A DNA stretch of 64,000 nucleotides, from NCBI RefSeq assembly GCF_024138675.1, contig NZ_CP090959.1:2139501-2203500 (forward strand), in the 5' to 3' direction. Shown here piece after piece: positions 34,484-47,277 of this stretch (positions within the stretch are counted from its first letter, which is position 1; every line of letters starts with the position of its first letter). The DNA is from Simiduia sp. 21SJ11W-1 (lineage in GTDB: Bacteria > Pseudomonadota > Gammaproteobacteria > Pseudomonadales > Cellvibrionaceae). The notes under the pieces are model-generated. The model was given only the letters and a program-made list of their open reading frames with translations. It was not told where the DNA came from and made no database searches. The translations under genes were made by a program, and so were the position numbers.

Positions 34484-36361
34484 TTAGTAAACCTTGATCT
34501 CGGCCTTGGCCTTCAGGTCTGCCTCAAAGGCTGCCACTTCGGCGGCGGCAATTTCATAGCGCAGGCGATTGGCCAGCGCCGTGCGCTCTTCTGCAGACAA
34601 GGCAGTGAGTGAGCCGTCTTCAACTTTTACAAGCTTCACCAATACCAGATCACCCGATTGCACATAGGCCTGGCTGTAGGCTGCCTGCTCGCCCTGCAGG
34701 CTCATGTCGAACACATGGGCAAGCAAGGTGGCATCGTACTGGTCGTTGTCACGCTTGATATCACGGCTGATTTGCCACTCTACACCCTGGCTGGCGGCAA
34801 GGGTTTCCACATCGGCACCAGTACGCAGCTCAGCCAACAAGGCCTCGCCTTTTGCCGCCAGCGCATCCTGCGCCTTTTGCTGGGCAAGCTGTGCTGAAAT
34901 CAAATCGGAAACTTCGGCCAATGGCTTTACCTTTGCAGGCAGGTGCTCAGTCACCTTCACCACCGCCACACTGGATTCATCCAATTCCAGCACCGGGCTG
35001 ATATGGCCATCTTTAAGTACGTCTGCGGCAAAAGCTGCCTCTACCACGCGAGGATCTGCCGCCAAACCCTGACCGCCTGCACGCGAAAACGCAGGCACAG
35101 TTTGCACCTGCAAGCCAAGGGTAGCAGCTACATCTTCAATGCTGTCGGTGTTATAGGCTTCTTCTTTCAAACGCTCCAGCACTTCAACAAAACGCTGCTG
35201 GGCTTTGGATTCAGCCAGCGCCACGCGAATCATTGGCGCTTCTTCGGCCAGTGTTGGCGGCTCGGCCTGATCAACGGCCACAAGCTTGATGACGTGGTAG
35301 CCGGCATCGGTTTGCACGGGCGCGGAGTACTGGCCCACTTCGAGCGCGGCCAGCGCTGTTTCAAACTCCTCGGGGAAAGTATCACCAGAGGTGAAACCCA
35401 AATCACCACCGGTTTCACGGGTGCCCAAATCGTCCGACAAGCGCGCAGCCACGGCTGCGAAGTCTTCGCCGGCGGCCAGTGCTGTTTCAATTTCAGCAAG
35501 CTTGGCCTGGGCTGCAGCTTCGTCTTCGGCTTCAACCAGAATGTGTGCCGCCTGGCGCACTGGCTCAGTCTCGTAAGACTTCATGTTCTCCTGGTACTGG
35601 GCCTCTACCTGCTCATCGGTAATTTCAATGCCGGCGGCAATGTCGGCCACGTTGAGCTCAATGATTTTGGCGCTCACACGCTCAGGCACCTGGAATTTAT
35701 CCTGGTTTTCCTGATAGTAGGTTTCGATTTCCGCATCAGACACTTCGGTGCCTTCAAGCACCGGCGCCAATGGCAGGGTTACCCAGTAAAAATCGCGCGC
35801 CTGCTCAGCGAGGCTCACGTATTGGGCAAGCTGCTGCTCGGTGACAAAACCCGACAGCGCTACTGCTGAGGTGTATTGCGCGGCAATGATTTCCTGGCGA
35901 ATCATTTCTCGATAACCCGCAAGCGTATAGCCCATAGATTGCACCATGTAGGTGAAACGCTGCGAATCAAATTTTCCATCAACCTGGAAAGCCGGTGCGT
36001 TGACGATGAGTTCATCCAGGGCTTTGTCGCTGATGGTCATGCGGCCGGCCTCAGCACCTTGAATGCGAAGCTGGCGATTAATAAGGTTATCCAGTGCGGG
36101 CGTACGCAAACGCTCGTCGGATAAAAAGTCTGCGGGCAGTTGATCGCCGAAACGCTGGGTAAGCTGATCACGCTGAACACTAATGGCGCGACGCAGCTGG
36201 TTTTCCGTTACGACATCTTCGTTAACTTCGGCAGCTTTGCCAGACTGTGCATCGCCAGTAAACAGGCTGTCTACACCAAAAAAGATAAAGGGTATTGAAA
36301 TCAACAATACCAAGAACATCGCAACCGTGCCTTTTAGGTTGTCACGAAATGATTGCAGCAT
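34484..36361 (-). CDS. ppiD: Periplasmic folding chaperone / peptidyl-prolyl isomerase D
   Basis: A 625-residue protein anchored by one N-terminal helix (FLVLLISIPFIFFGVDSLF). A SurA-type N-terminal chaperone region (residues about 40-240) precedes a parvulin domain (about 265-360: AAHILVEAEDEA, GGDLGFTSGDTFPEEFETAL and GYHVIKL). A second, degenerate helical part ends the protein. It acts at the periplasmic face of the Sec translocon on emerging outer-membrane proteins. Position after lon-hupB is the standard gammaproteobacterial order. Confidence 0.94.
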   Translation of the reverse strand: MLQSFRDNLKGTVAMFLVLLISIPFIFFGVDSLFTGDAQSGKAAEVNEDVVTENQLRRAISVQRDQLTQRFGDQLPADFLSDERLRTPALDNLINRQLRIQGAEAGRMTISDKALDELIVNAPAFQVDGKFDSQRFTYMVQSMGYTLAGYREMIRQEIIAAQYTSAVALSGFVTEQQLAQYVSLAEQARDFYWVTLPLAPVLEGTEVSDAEIETYYQENQDKFQVPERVSAKIIELNVADIAAGIEITDEQVEAQYQENMKSYETEPVRQAAHILVEAEDEAAAQAKLAEIETALAAGEDFAAVAARLSDDLGTRETGGDLGFTSGDTFPEEFETALAALEVGQYSAPVQTDAGYHVIKLVAVDQAEPPTLAEEAPMIRVALAESKAQQRFVEVLERLKEEAYNTDSIEDVAATLGLQVQTVPAFSRAGGQGLAADPRVVEAAFAADVLKDGHISPVLELDESSVAVVKVTEHLPAKVKPLAEVSDLISAQLAQQKAQDALAAKGEALLAELRTGADVETLAASQGVEWQISRDIKRDNDQYDATLLAHVFDMSLQGEQAAYSQAYVQSGDLVLVKLVKVEDGSLTALSAEERTALANRLRYEIAAAEVAAFEADLKAKAEIKVY

Positions 36362-36441
36362 GGTCTACCCCAGCAAGTGTGTCACCGCGCAACGCGGCAA
36401 TAGATCTTGTTAACCCGGCATTTATCTGCGCCGGTGATATG

Positions 36442-36470
36442 AAAAAGGCGCATCAGGGATGCGCCTTTTT
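36442..36470 (-). terminator. Terminator of hupB
   Basis: AAAAAGGCGCAT, five-base loop, ATGCGCCTTTTT; perfect 12-bp stem downstream of hupB and upstream of ppiD. Confidence 0.93.
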
Positions 36471-36523
36471 CGCGATTGCCTGGCTAGCCTTTTGGCTTGC
36501 CAGCGCTCTGCTAACAGCAGATA

Positions 36524-36799
36524 TTAACCGTTTACAGCATCCTTCAGCGCTTTACCGGCTTTGAAGCCAGGTACTTTTGCTGCAGCGATCTGAATCTCTG
36601 CACCCGTTTGCGGGTTACGACCGGTACGCGCTGCACGCTCTTTAACTGCGAAGGTACCAAAACCTACCAATACAACCTGATCACCTTGCTTCAACGCACC
36701 AGTGATTGAGTCAACCATTGCATCCAACGCACGGCCGGCAGCAGCCTTTGGGATATCCGCAGAAGCAGCAATCGCTTCGATCAATTCAGATTTATTCAC
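36524..36799 (-). CDS. hupB: DNA-binding protein HU-beta
   Basis: A 91-residue histone-like protein. [22 protein letters not shown] forms the dimer helices, LVGFGTF the conserved turn, and [20 protein letters not shown] the DNA-embracing arm with the Pro that intercalates into DNA. The C-terminus [12 protein letters not shown] is standard. It bends DNA and organises the nucleoid. It lies between lon and ppiD, with its own terminator. Confidence 0.97.
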   Translation of the reverse strand: MNKSELIEAIAASADIPKAAAGRALDAMVDSITGALKQGDQVVLVGFGTFAVKERAARTGRNPQTGAEIQIAAAKVPGFKAGKALKDAVNG

Positions 36800-37044
36800 A
36801 CTAAACCCCTTTTATTATTACAAGTTCCACTGTTTACAACGAAAACTGTAACGACTATTAAAAATTAAACAACGTCTGTTCAAGCCGCGCTCTGCCTGAC
36901 CATCGCGTAACGAATTGCGATTTATACCAACTGTGCAGAGGCCGGTCAAGGCATGAATCGCAGAATTGGCGCGGCCTGCACGGGTTTTTACGGTTTTTTG
37001 CGGAACCGGGCAAAGCCTCGCCACTACGATCAAATAATAACCAG

Positions 37045-39453
<2,409 letters not shown>

Positions 39454-39559
39454 AGGGTGCCTCTTTATCTATGTTGACCGTTACGCGGGGCTTGAGTGAA
39501 GCCTAGCAGCTGTTTCGGACGGCCAACGGTACAGTCATCTGCGTTTTTACGTTACTCAC

Positions 39560-39589
39560 ACAGTGGGGGCGCTGTCTACTGTTTACAAG
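39560..39589 (-). promoter_or_regulatory. Sigma-32-like heat-shock promoter of lon
   Basis: On the minus strand, CTTGTAA (-35; 39583-39589) and CCCCACTGT (-10; 39560-39568) are 14 bases apart, against the consensus CTTGAAA / CCCCATNT. Located about 110 bases upstream of the lon start. Confidence 0.65.
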
Positions 39590-39609
39590 CGCTAAGGGCC
39601 TGTGGGCAT

Positions 39610-39638
39610 AAAAAAAGAGCCTCTTAGGCCCTTTTTTT
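39610..39638 (-). terminator. Terminator of clpX
   Basis: AAAAAAGAGCCT ... AGGCCCTTTTTT around a 3-base loop, with one mismatch in the stem and A/T tracts on both sides. Confidence 0.82.
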
Positions 39639-39656
39639 AATCGATCTGGTGACTTT

Positions 39657-40955
39657 CTAGTCTTGGGGCGCCGCTTTCGCAGGCTGCTCCTGGGTTTCGT
39701 ACACCAGCAAGGGCTCAGACTCACCCTTGATCACAGACTCGTCTACCACCACCTTGGCCACACCCTCTTCGGAGGGAATGCGGTACATGGTATCAAGCAA
39801 CACGTTTTCCATGATCGAGCGCAAACCCCGGGCACCGGTTTTGCGGTCCATAGCCTTTTGGGCCACGGCGTCGAGCGCGTCTGGGCGGAAATCAACCTCT
39901 ACGCCTTCCATCTCGAACAGACGGGCATATTGCTTGGTTAACGCGTTGCGCGGCTCGGTGAGGATGGTAATCAGCGCGTCTTTATCCAGCTCTTCAAGGG
40001 TTGCAATCACCGGTAAACGGCCAATGAACTCGGGAATCAGGCCGTAGCGCACCAGATCTTCGGGCTCAACATCGCGTAGCACTTCGCCCACGTTGCGTTT
40101 GTCATTTTTGCTTTTGACCTCTGCGCCAAAGCCGATTCCACCCTTCTCGGAGCGATCGCGAATGACTTTATCTAGGCCCGCAAATGCGCCACCACAAATA
40201 AACAGGATGTTGGCGGTATCTACCTGCAAAAACTCCTGCTGTGGGTGCTTGCGTCCGCCCTGGGGCGGCACAGAGGCCACGGTGCCTTCAATGAGCTTCA
40301 ACAGCGCCTGCTGTACACCCTCGCCCGACACATCGCGGGTAATTGAAGGGTTATCAGACTTACGGGAAATCTTGTCGATTTCATCGATGTACACAATGCC
40401 CTGCTGGGCCTTTTCCACATCGTAGTCGCACTTTTGCAGCAACTTCTGAATAATGTTCTCAACATCCTCACCCACGTAACCGGCTTCGGTGAGAGTGGTG
40501 GCATCGGCGATGGTAAACGGCACATTCAGCATGCGGGCCAGGGTTTCTGCCAGCAGGGTCTTACCGCTACCGGTGGGGCCCACCAACAGAATGTTGCTCT
40601 TGCCAAGCTCAACGGGCTCTTTGTCTTTACCGGTCTTTTCACCCGTGCGCAGGCGCTTGTAGTGGTTGTATACCGCCACTGCCAGCACCTTTTTGGCTAC
40701 TTTTTGACCAATGACGTATTGATCCAGGGTTGCGGCAATTTCTTGCGGCGTAGGCAGCTTGCCACTGTCGCCCTCGGCCACAGCCTCTTGGATTTCTTCG
40801 CGAATAATGTCATTACAGAGGTCCACGCATTCATCACAGATGAACACAGAAGGACCGGCAATCAGCTTGCGAACTTCGTGCTGACTCTTGCCACAGAAGG
40901 AGCAATACAACAGCTTGCCGTTGTCATCTCCACCTTCTTTTGTGCGATCGGTCAT
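39657..40955 (-). CDS. clpX: ClpX, ATPase unfoldase subunit of ClpXP
   Basis: A 432-residue AAA+ unfoldase. The N-terminal zinc-binding domain has CSFCGKSQ and [10 protein letters not shown] (four Cys). Walker A is GPTGSGKT, Walker B is IVYIDEIDK, the IGF loop for ClpP docking reads IGFGAE, and sensor 2 is TGARGLRSI. It unfolds tagged substrates and feeds them to ClpP. Starts 125 bases after clpP ends and has its own terminator. Confidence 0.97.
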   Translation of the reverse strand: MTDRTKEGGDDNGKLLYCSFCGKSQHEVRKLIAGPSVFICDECVDLCNDIIREEIQEAVAEGDSGKLPTPQEIAATLDQYVIGQKVAKKVLAVAVYNHYKRLRTGEKTGKDKEPVELGKSNILLVGPTGSGKTLLAETLARMLNVPFTIADATTLTEAGYVGEDVENIIQKLLQKCDYDVEKAQQGIVYIDEIDKISRKSDNPSITRDVSGEGVQQALLKLIEGTVASVPPQGGRKHPQQEFLQVDTANILFICGGAFAGLDKVIRDRSEKGGIGFGAEVKSKNDKRNVGEVLRDVEPEDLVRYGLIPEFIGRLPVIATLEELDKDALITILTEPRNALTKQYARLFEMEGVEVDFRPDALDAVAQKAMDRKTGARGLRSIMENVLLDTMYRIPSEEGVAKVVVDESVIKGESEPLLVYETQEQPAKAAPQD

Positions 40956-41080
40956 CGATCCACTCCAGTTACCACATGTCTATTCATACAAGATGCAAGC
41001 TTTGCCCTGTTTTTTCAAGTGCAAACCACCCTGAAACGGGAGTTTAGCCCCTCCGGGCGCTTAGATCCTGCTATTACGTC

Positions 41081-41722
41081 TTACTTTTCAGCCTTGGGGC
41101 GGCTCGCCAGCACTTTATCGATCAGGCCGTACTTCAGGGACTCTTCGGCACTCATGAAGTTATCGCGCTCGGTATCCTTGGCAATCTCTTCGGCAGTGCG
41201 ACCGGTATGCTCGGCCATGATGGTGTTCAGGCGCTCGCGAATCTTGAGGATTTCCTGGGCCTGGATGTGAATATCACTTGCCTGCCCCTGCGCACCGCCG
41301 CTTGGCTGGTGGATCATGGTGCGGGCATTAGGCAGGCAATAGCGCTTACCCTTGGCGCCAGCGGCCAACAAAAATGCCCCCATACTGCAGGCCTGCCCCA
41401 AGCACATGGTGCTCACATCGGGCTTGATGAACTGCATGGTGTCGTAAATCGACATACCTGCGGTTACCGAGCCACCGGGCGAATTAATATAGAGGTGAAT
41501 GTCTTTATCGGGGTTTTCTGCTTCAAGGAACAGTAGCTGGGCCACCACCAGGTTGGCCATGTGATCTTCCACCTGCCCCACCAAAAAGATGACACGCTCT
41601 TTTAACAGGCGCGAGTATATGTCGTAAGAGCGCTCACCGCGGGCGGTTTGCTCAACAACAATGGGCACCAAACTGTTGGTTACTATGCCGGAGGCACCAT
41701 CAACTGCATCAAAACTTGCCAT
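41081..41722 (-). CDS. clpP: ClpP, proteolytic subunit of Clp proteases
   Basis: A 213-residue serine protease with the full catalytic triad: Ser in [14 protein letters not shown], His in MIHQPSGG, Asp in the TERDNFMS region (KDTERDNF). It forms the two-ring 14-mer chamber with ClpX or ClpA. A short N-terminal propeptide precedes the mature start (SLVPIVVEQ). Lies between tig and clpX as usual. Confidence 0.97.
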   Translation of the reverse strand: MASFDAVDGASGIVTNSLVPIVVEQTARGERSYDIYSRLLKERVIFLVGQVEDHMANLVVAQLLFLEAENPDKDIHLYINSPGGSVTAGMSIYDTMQFIKPDVSTMCLGQACSMGAFLLAAGAKGKRYCLPNARTMIHQPSGGAQGQASDIHIQAQEILKIRERLNTIMAEHTGRTAEEIAKDTERDNFMSAEESLKYGLIDKVLASRPKAEK

Positions 41723-41892
41723 CTTGATTGTTAATTCCTTGTTTTTCGTTCTGAATTTGTGCGTCTGCGTTTAAAACCCATCGCCAACATCGTGGTTATT
41801 TTTTGACCGAAGTTGAGATTTTAGTTTCCAATGCTGGGAGCTTAACCCGAGACTGGCCCTACTGCCAATACAACAAGCATAGCCAAGAAAAG

Positions 41893-41922
41893 AAAGCCGC
41901 GAGTTTTACGTCGCGGCTTTTG
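41893..41922 (-). terminator. Terminator of tig
   Basis: AAAGCCGCGA, eight-base loop, TCGCGGCTTT; perfect 10-bp stem. On the minus strand the U-tract is short (TTTCTTTTC after the stem). Confidence 0.8.
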
Positions 41923-41937
41923 GTATCAGATCAGCGA

Positions 41938-43260
41938 TTAGGCGTCTTTTTCCGCCGGTTTAATCACTTCATCGTAGGTGCTTTCCTTTTCAACCACCTT
42001 GCCGGCGGCCAACAGGAAGTCTACTACCTGATCTTCCAATACTGCCGATTCTACGCTGGCCAACAGGTCGCGGTTACCGTAGTAGTGGTTGATAACCTCT
42101 TCAGGCTCTTGGTAGGTGCTGGCCAATTCTTCAACCATGCTACGCACGCGCTCGGCGTCTACTTTGATTTCGTTAGCCTTGATAATCTCGCCCACAACCA
42201 GGCCCAATTTCACACGGCGCTCGGCCTGCTCGTTGAACATGTCGTCTGGCAGCAGAGAGGCAAAGTCGATCTGCTGGTTGTTGGCAGCACCACCAAAGCG
42301 CTGAACCATCTGATTGCGCAAGGCGCCAATTTCAGATTTAACCAATGCCTTTGGCAGATCAACGTCGTGCTTTTCAACCAAGGCGTCCATTACCTGGGTT
42401 TTCACCTTGGCCTGGGCTGCGTTTTTCAGCTCACGGGCCATGTTGGCTTTAACTTCTTCGCGGAACTTCTCAACGCCGCCTTCGGTTACGCCGTATTTTT
42501 CAAAGAAGGCGTCATCCAGCTCTGGCAGCTTTTGGGCAGCAGCACCATTAACAGTGACCTTGAACTGAACTGCGGCGCCGCGCAGCTCTTCGGCCTGGTA
42601 ATCTTCAGGGAAGGTCAAATCCAGCACATGCTCTTCGCCAGCTTTGCAGCCGATCAGGCCTTTTTCAAAACCGGGGATCATGGAGTCTGAACCCAGCACC
42701 AGGAATTGGTTTTCGGCGCTGCCACCTTCAAAGGCTTCGCCATCTTTGGTGCCCACGTAGCTGATGTTTACGCGGTCGCCCTTCTTGGCTTTGCGCTTGA
42801 TATCTTCCCAAGTGGCTTGCTGCTTTTGCAAAACCTCAATCATCTTGTCGATATCGGCGTCGGTTACGCCTGCAGTCAGGCGGGTAACTTCCAGGCCCGC
42901 GAAATCTGCCAGTGCAACTTCAGGGTAAACTTCAAAGGTTGCCACAAACTCGAGGTCTTTACCCTCTTCCATCTGCTTGGGCTCAATGCTTGGCTGGCCA
43001 GCCGGCTTCACATCTTCTTTGCTAACAGCGTCGTAGAACGAACGGCTCATTACTTCGCCAACCACTTCCTGGCGAACGCCGGCGCCAAAGCGCTGCTTAA
43101 CGACTTTCAAAGGCACCTTACCCTTGCGGAAACCGTTGATACGCACGGTTTTAGCGGCCTGCTGCAATCGCTTATTAACTTCGCTGTCAATCTGCTCGGC
43201 GGGAACACCCACCGTTAAACGACGCTCTAGACCGGAAGTCGTTTCGATAGAAACCTGCAT
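41938..43260 (-). CDS. tig: Trigger factor (ribosome-associated chaperone, PPIase)
   Basis: A 440-residue protein. The N-terminal ribosome-binding domain contains the signature GFRKGKVP. The FKBP-type PPIase domain spans about 150-240 (GDRVNISYVGTKDGEAFEGG...), followed by the helical C-terminal substrate-binding domain. ATG 43260 (MQVSIETTSGLERRLTV) is the true start; the 11 residues upstream are an open-frame artefact. It binds nascent chains at the ribosome exit. Confidence 0.96.
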   Translation of the reverse strand: MQVSIETTSGLERRLTVGVPAEQIDSEVNKRLQQAAKTVRINGFRKGKVPLKVVKQRFGAGVRQEVVGEVMSRSFYDAVSKEDVKPAGQPSIEPKQMEEGKDLEFVATFEVYPEVALADFAGLEVTRLTAGVTDADIDKMIEVLQKQQATWEDIKRKAKKGDRVNISYVGTKDGEAFEGGSAENQFLVLGSDSMIPGFEKGLIGCKAGEEHVLDLTFPEDYQAEELRGAAVQFKVTVNGAAAQKLPELDDAFFEKYGVTEGGVEKFREEVKANMARELKNAAQAKVKTQVMDALVEKHDVDLPKALVKSEIGALRNQMVQRFGGAANNQQIDFASLLPDDMFNEQAERRVKLGLVVGEIIKANEIKVDAERVRSMVEELASTYQEPEEVINHYYGNRDLLASVESAVLEDQVVDFLLAAGKVVEKESTYDEVIKPAEKDA

Positions 43261-43312
43261 TTTTATCCTCGTGAAATCTGGGAGGATGCGCACGCATCCC
43301 GGTATCTCAATA

Positions 43313-43397
43313 TGGTGCGAAAGGAGAGACTCGAACTCTCACGCCTTGCGGCACTGGAACCTAAATCCAGCGTGTCTACCAATTTCACCACTTTCGC
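43313..43397 (-). tRNA. tRNA-Leu (anticodon UAG)
   Basis: 85 bases including encoded CCA. Acceptor stem GCGAAAG / CTTTCGC, D-arm TGGTGAAATTGGTAGACA, anticodon stem CTGGA / TCCAG with loop TTTAGGT (anticodon TAG), long class-II variable arm (TGCCGCAAGGCGT) and T-arm GAGAGTTCGAGTCTCTC. Reads CUA and other CUN leucine codons. Confidence 0.96.
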
Positions 43398-43552
43398 ATG
43401 GTTAGTTCAGACTGACTGAAGAAGCCCAAACTGGTCAAAACTTGCGCTAACTCTTTGTTTTTACTGGATTAATTATAAAAATAAACCAGTGGTCGCGCTC
43501 AAGGGGTGCTGATTGTGCCACAGTCGAATGCGCGGTTCAACACACCGTTAAA

Positions 43553-44506
43553 TTAAAGCGCACTGAGCTTGAAACCCTGTGTGGCCAAGAGCCTTGGCAG
43601 CCCGTGGGCACCAATCAGGTGGCCCGCTCCCACCACCACAAATACCTGGCGCCCGGGCGTGCCCAGCGCCAGCAGCTGCTTGGCCATTTGCCGGTTGCGC
43701 TTAAGGATTAGCGCTTCGTACAAGGGCAGTGCCGCCTGGCTTGATTGCATAGGCTCAAGTACAGCCTTGGCAAGGCCTGCCGCATCACCGGCCCGCCAGG
43801 CACCCACCAACGCCTCTACAGCCTGCATGGATGCATGGGGCGTAAGCAGGGTTTGCTCCAGCAATACCGCCTGTGTGGCCATGGGTAATTGCGCAAAAGA
43901 TTGTGCCTGATCTTCAAAGGTCTCTAGTGCAACCACCGCTTTTTCACCACGGCGGTTTAGAAAGTATCGATCAACGCCGTACTCGCTGCGGTATTGGCCT
44001 GCATTAATTAATTGCTGGGTAATGTGTAAGGACAAAAGCCAAGGCTTCATGCGGGCGCGCACATCAGCTGCTGGGCAAACACCCACAAAACGTTCGCAAT
44101 AACCGGAAAGTTTTGCGTGAAGATCTGGCGGCAGGCTGCTTGAAATATCGGTTGATCCGGGCGCATACAAACCCAGGGCCGCCACAGTACGCGCCACTGC
44201 GGTATGATCCAAATCCACAATGTCCAGCTCAACCACCAAGGTGTCTGCACGCCGAAAGGCTTGCTCTATGGTGCCGCCTAAGGGATAAAAAGCCGGCTGC
44301 CCCACGTGCACAGAGCCCAGCAAAAACAATTGCGCACCCTCAGGGCCTTCTGCACGCCAAAACAAGGGGTTTGCCGAGCGCCGAGCGCCGGCGGGCTCAT
44401 CCGTTACAGCGACAGCGACAGTTGCAGCATGCGCGCTCGATTGCGCCCAGCATCCAACAACACCCAGCAGCACATAAAACCACAGCGCACGGCGGCGGCT
44501 TTTCAT
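43553..44506 (-). CDS. TraB/GumN family protein, secreted
   Basis: About 317 residues with a signal peptide (RRRALWFYVLLGVVGCWAQSSAHA); start taken at ATG 44506. TraB-domain landmarks are LFLLGSVHVGQPAFYPL near the N-terminus (with the conserved G-x-x-H), LVVELDI, ALETFEDQ in the middle and FVVVGAGHLIGAHGLPRLL at the end. Those His and Glu residues resemble the metal-protease-like core of the Tiki/TraB superfamily. Bacterial function is undefined. Confidence 0.85.
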   Translation of the reverse strand: MKSRRRALWFYVLLGVVGCWAQSSAHAATVAVAVTDEPAGARRSANPLFWRAEGPEGAQLFLLGSVHVGQPAFYPLGGTIEQAFRRADTLVVELDIVDLDHTAVARTVAALGLYAPGSTDISSSLPPDLHAKLSGYCERFVGVCPAADVRARMKPWLLSLHITQQLINAGQYRSEYGVDRYFLNRRGEKAVVALETFEDQAQSFAQLPMATQAVLLEQTLLTPHASMQAVEALVGAWRAGDAAGLAKAVLEPMQSSQAALPLYEALILKRNRQMAKQLLALGTPGRQVFVVVGAGHLIGAHGLPRLLATQGFKLSAL

Positions 44507-44556
44507 CTCAATTAATCGCGCAAAGAACCTCAAGCCGGCGCGGGCGTTAGGCTGCA

Positions 44557-45963
44557 TCAGCATGCTACAGATTGGGACGGGCCCGGAATTGAAATCAGGC
44601 AGGTCACCTGCTCGGCGGTTGGTGCGTCACAGGCCAAAATAATGTCGTTAAGTGCAGCTGGCACAAGTGCCGCCTGGCCGGGCGCGATGGGCCGCCCCCC
44701 CACGGAAACCCCTTCATGCAACGCCATGATTAACACATAGGAATTAGCCGAATTGCCCGCCCGCCCTGAACACGCAACCACCTCGCGCAATTCAACGCGC
44801 GCACGCCGTGGCAGTTGCCAGCGCTCAACGGAGAAATCATCGAACGCCACCACTTGCTCGCGGCTACATCCAGCCGGGGCGGGAAGCACAGGCAAGGGGG
44901 TATTTTCCGGTGCGTCCAAATTAACCACTTCCAGCGCGGCCTCGGTATCCCAATGGGGTTGGGTTAAGACTTTTTGCGCAAAGGATAATATTTTTCGCTC
45001 GTAAACCGGGGTCTGGAATTCTACGGTGGTAACACCGTGCAACAATGAATGGGGCGTAAAACAAGGCACCTTTACCACATCGCCAACCTTAAGCGGCAGC
45101 ACTGCGGCAAAGCTGTCTAGGGTTTCCCGCAGCCGCAGCTCTTGTTGCTTTAACGCTTCGGGCAATTCGGCTTGCCAGGCCTTGGTTTGGGCAGCCGGCA
45201 CCGCGGCATCAAGTGCCACGCCATCACGGGCGCGTAAAATATCAATCTTGTGGTCTATCTCATCTCGGCAAGCACGATAGGCGTGCACGGCCGCGAGATA
45301 GGCTTTGCGGAAGGCATCGTCTGAGGAAAATTCTGAGCGCTTTTGCTGGTTAAATCCAAACCGAATACCGCCCACGCCCTCGGGCCAGGCACGCTCGTCC
45401 ACGCGGGTGACAACATACACTTCTTGCTTTTTTTCATGCATCTCGAAGTAGAGATCGCCAAACACCGGCTCAGGCAACGGGTCTAGAATTTTTAACAAGG
45501 TGATTGCTTGCGGGTAGCCGGTACCCAACCAATCCGGCAAAAACGCTAACAACCAAGGCAGCGTAAGGGTGCGCCCATGAGCATCTTGCACACCGCATTG
45601 CCCACGCTGCTCTATGCCCGTAAACCACACCTCACGCCCCCAAGGTTTGGGAATATCTACAGTGGACAGGGTGAAAGGTGCCTTCAAATCGATGCAAGCG
45701 ATAGCAGCGTTTTGGCACCAGAGGCCCAGTGGCGAACCGGGAGCACCCAATTTCACTGCGGCAGCTTCTGGCAGCACACACAACGCCACCGCCCGAGCAG
45801 CCTCCACTTCAATGTAAGCCTGCAACACAATAGGCGGCTCACCTGCCAAATAGTATTGCCTGTGCCGCATCACAAAACCGTAACAGCCATCTTCAAGCTC
45901 TGGCTGGGCCAGTAGCCAGGCAATGGCATCTTGCCCTTCTGTGAGTTCAATGATTTTACGCAC
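44557..45963 (-). CDS. Cupin protein similar to class I mannose-6-phosphate isomerase
   Basis: A 468-residue protein. Phosphomannose-isomerase landmarks: DIPKPWGREVWF, and the metal-ligand-rich segment FGDLYFEMHEKKQEVYVVTRV. A large helical insert follows, then VGDVVKVPCFTPHSLLHGVTTVEFQTPV with the second metal His and the Glu of the family. The C-terminal cupin half has RVELREVVACSG and GGRPIAPGQAALVP. It probably interconverts mannose-6-P and fructose-6-P or a related sugar phosphate. The N-terminal domain of about 110 residues is not typical of ManA. Confidence 0.7.
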   Translation of the reverse strand: MRKIIELTEGQDAIAWLLAQPELEDGCYGFVMRHRQYYLAGEPPIVLQAYIEVEAARAVALCVLPEAAAVKLGAPGSPLGLWCQNAAIACIDLKAPFTLSTVDIPKPWGREVWFTGIEQRGQCGVQDAHGRTLTLPWLLAFLPDWLGTGYPQAITLLKILDPLPEPVFGDLYFEMHEKKQEVYVVTRVDERAWPEGVGGIRFGFNQQKRSEFSSDDAFRKAYLAAVHAYRACRDEIDHKIDILRARDGVALDAAVPAAQTKAWQAELPEALKQQELRLRETLDSFAAVLPLKVGDVVKVPCFTPHSLLHGVTTVEFQTPVYERKILSFAQKVLTQPHWDTEAALEVVNLDAPENTPLPVLPAPAGCSREQVVAFDDFSVERWQLPRRARVELREVVACSGRAGNSANSYVLIMALHEGVSVGGRPIAPGQAALVPAALNDIILACDAPTAEQVTCLISIPGPSQSVAC

Positions 45964-46038
45964 GCGTTACTACTCAAGCCCGTGAAAAAGCGCAGTGTAC
46001 CAGATGCCCTTGCGCCCTTGCAGCGTAAGAGCGGCCAT

Positions 46039-46060
46039 AAAAAAAGGGGCCAAGGCCCCC
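46039..46060 (-). terminator. Terminator of fadBA
   Basis: GGGGCC, two-base centre, GGCCCC, followed on the minus strand by TTTTTTTAT. Confidence 0.85.
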
Positions 46061-46083
46061 TTCATACAGCGAGTAAACAACGC

Positions 46084-47277
<1,194 letters not shown>

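Noticed and set aside
34943-35869. 308-codon plus-strand ORF opposite ppiD
   Set aside because: Antisense shadow of a clearly coding gene; composition typical of a complementary frame.
41803-42690. 295-codon plus-strand ORF opposite tig
   Set aside because: Shadow frame of trigger factor; no independent homology signal.
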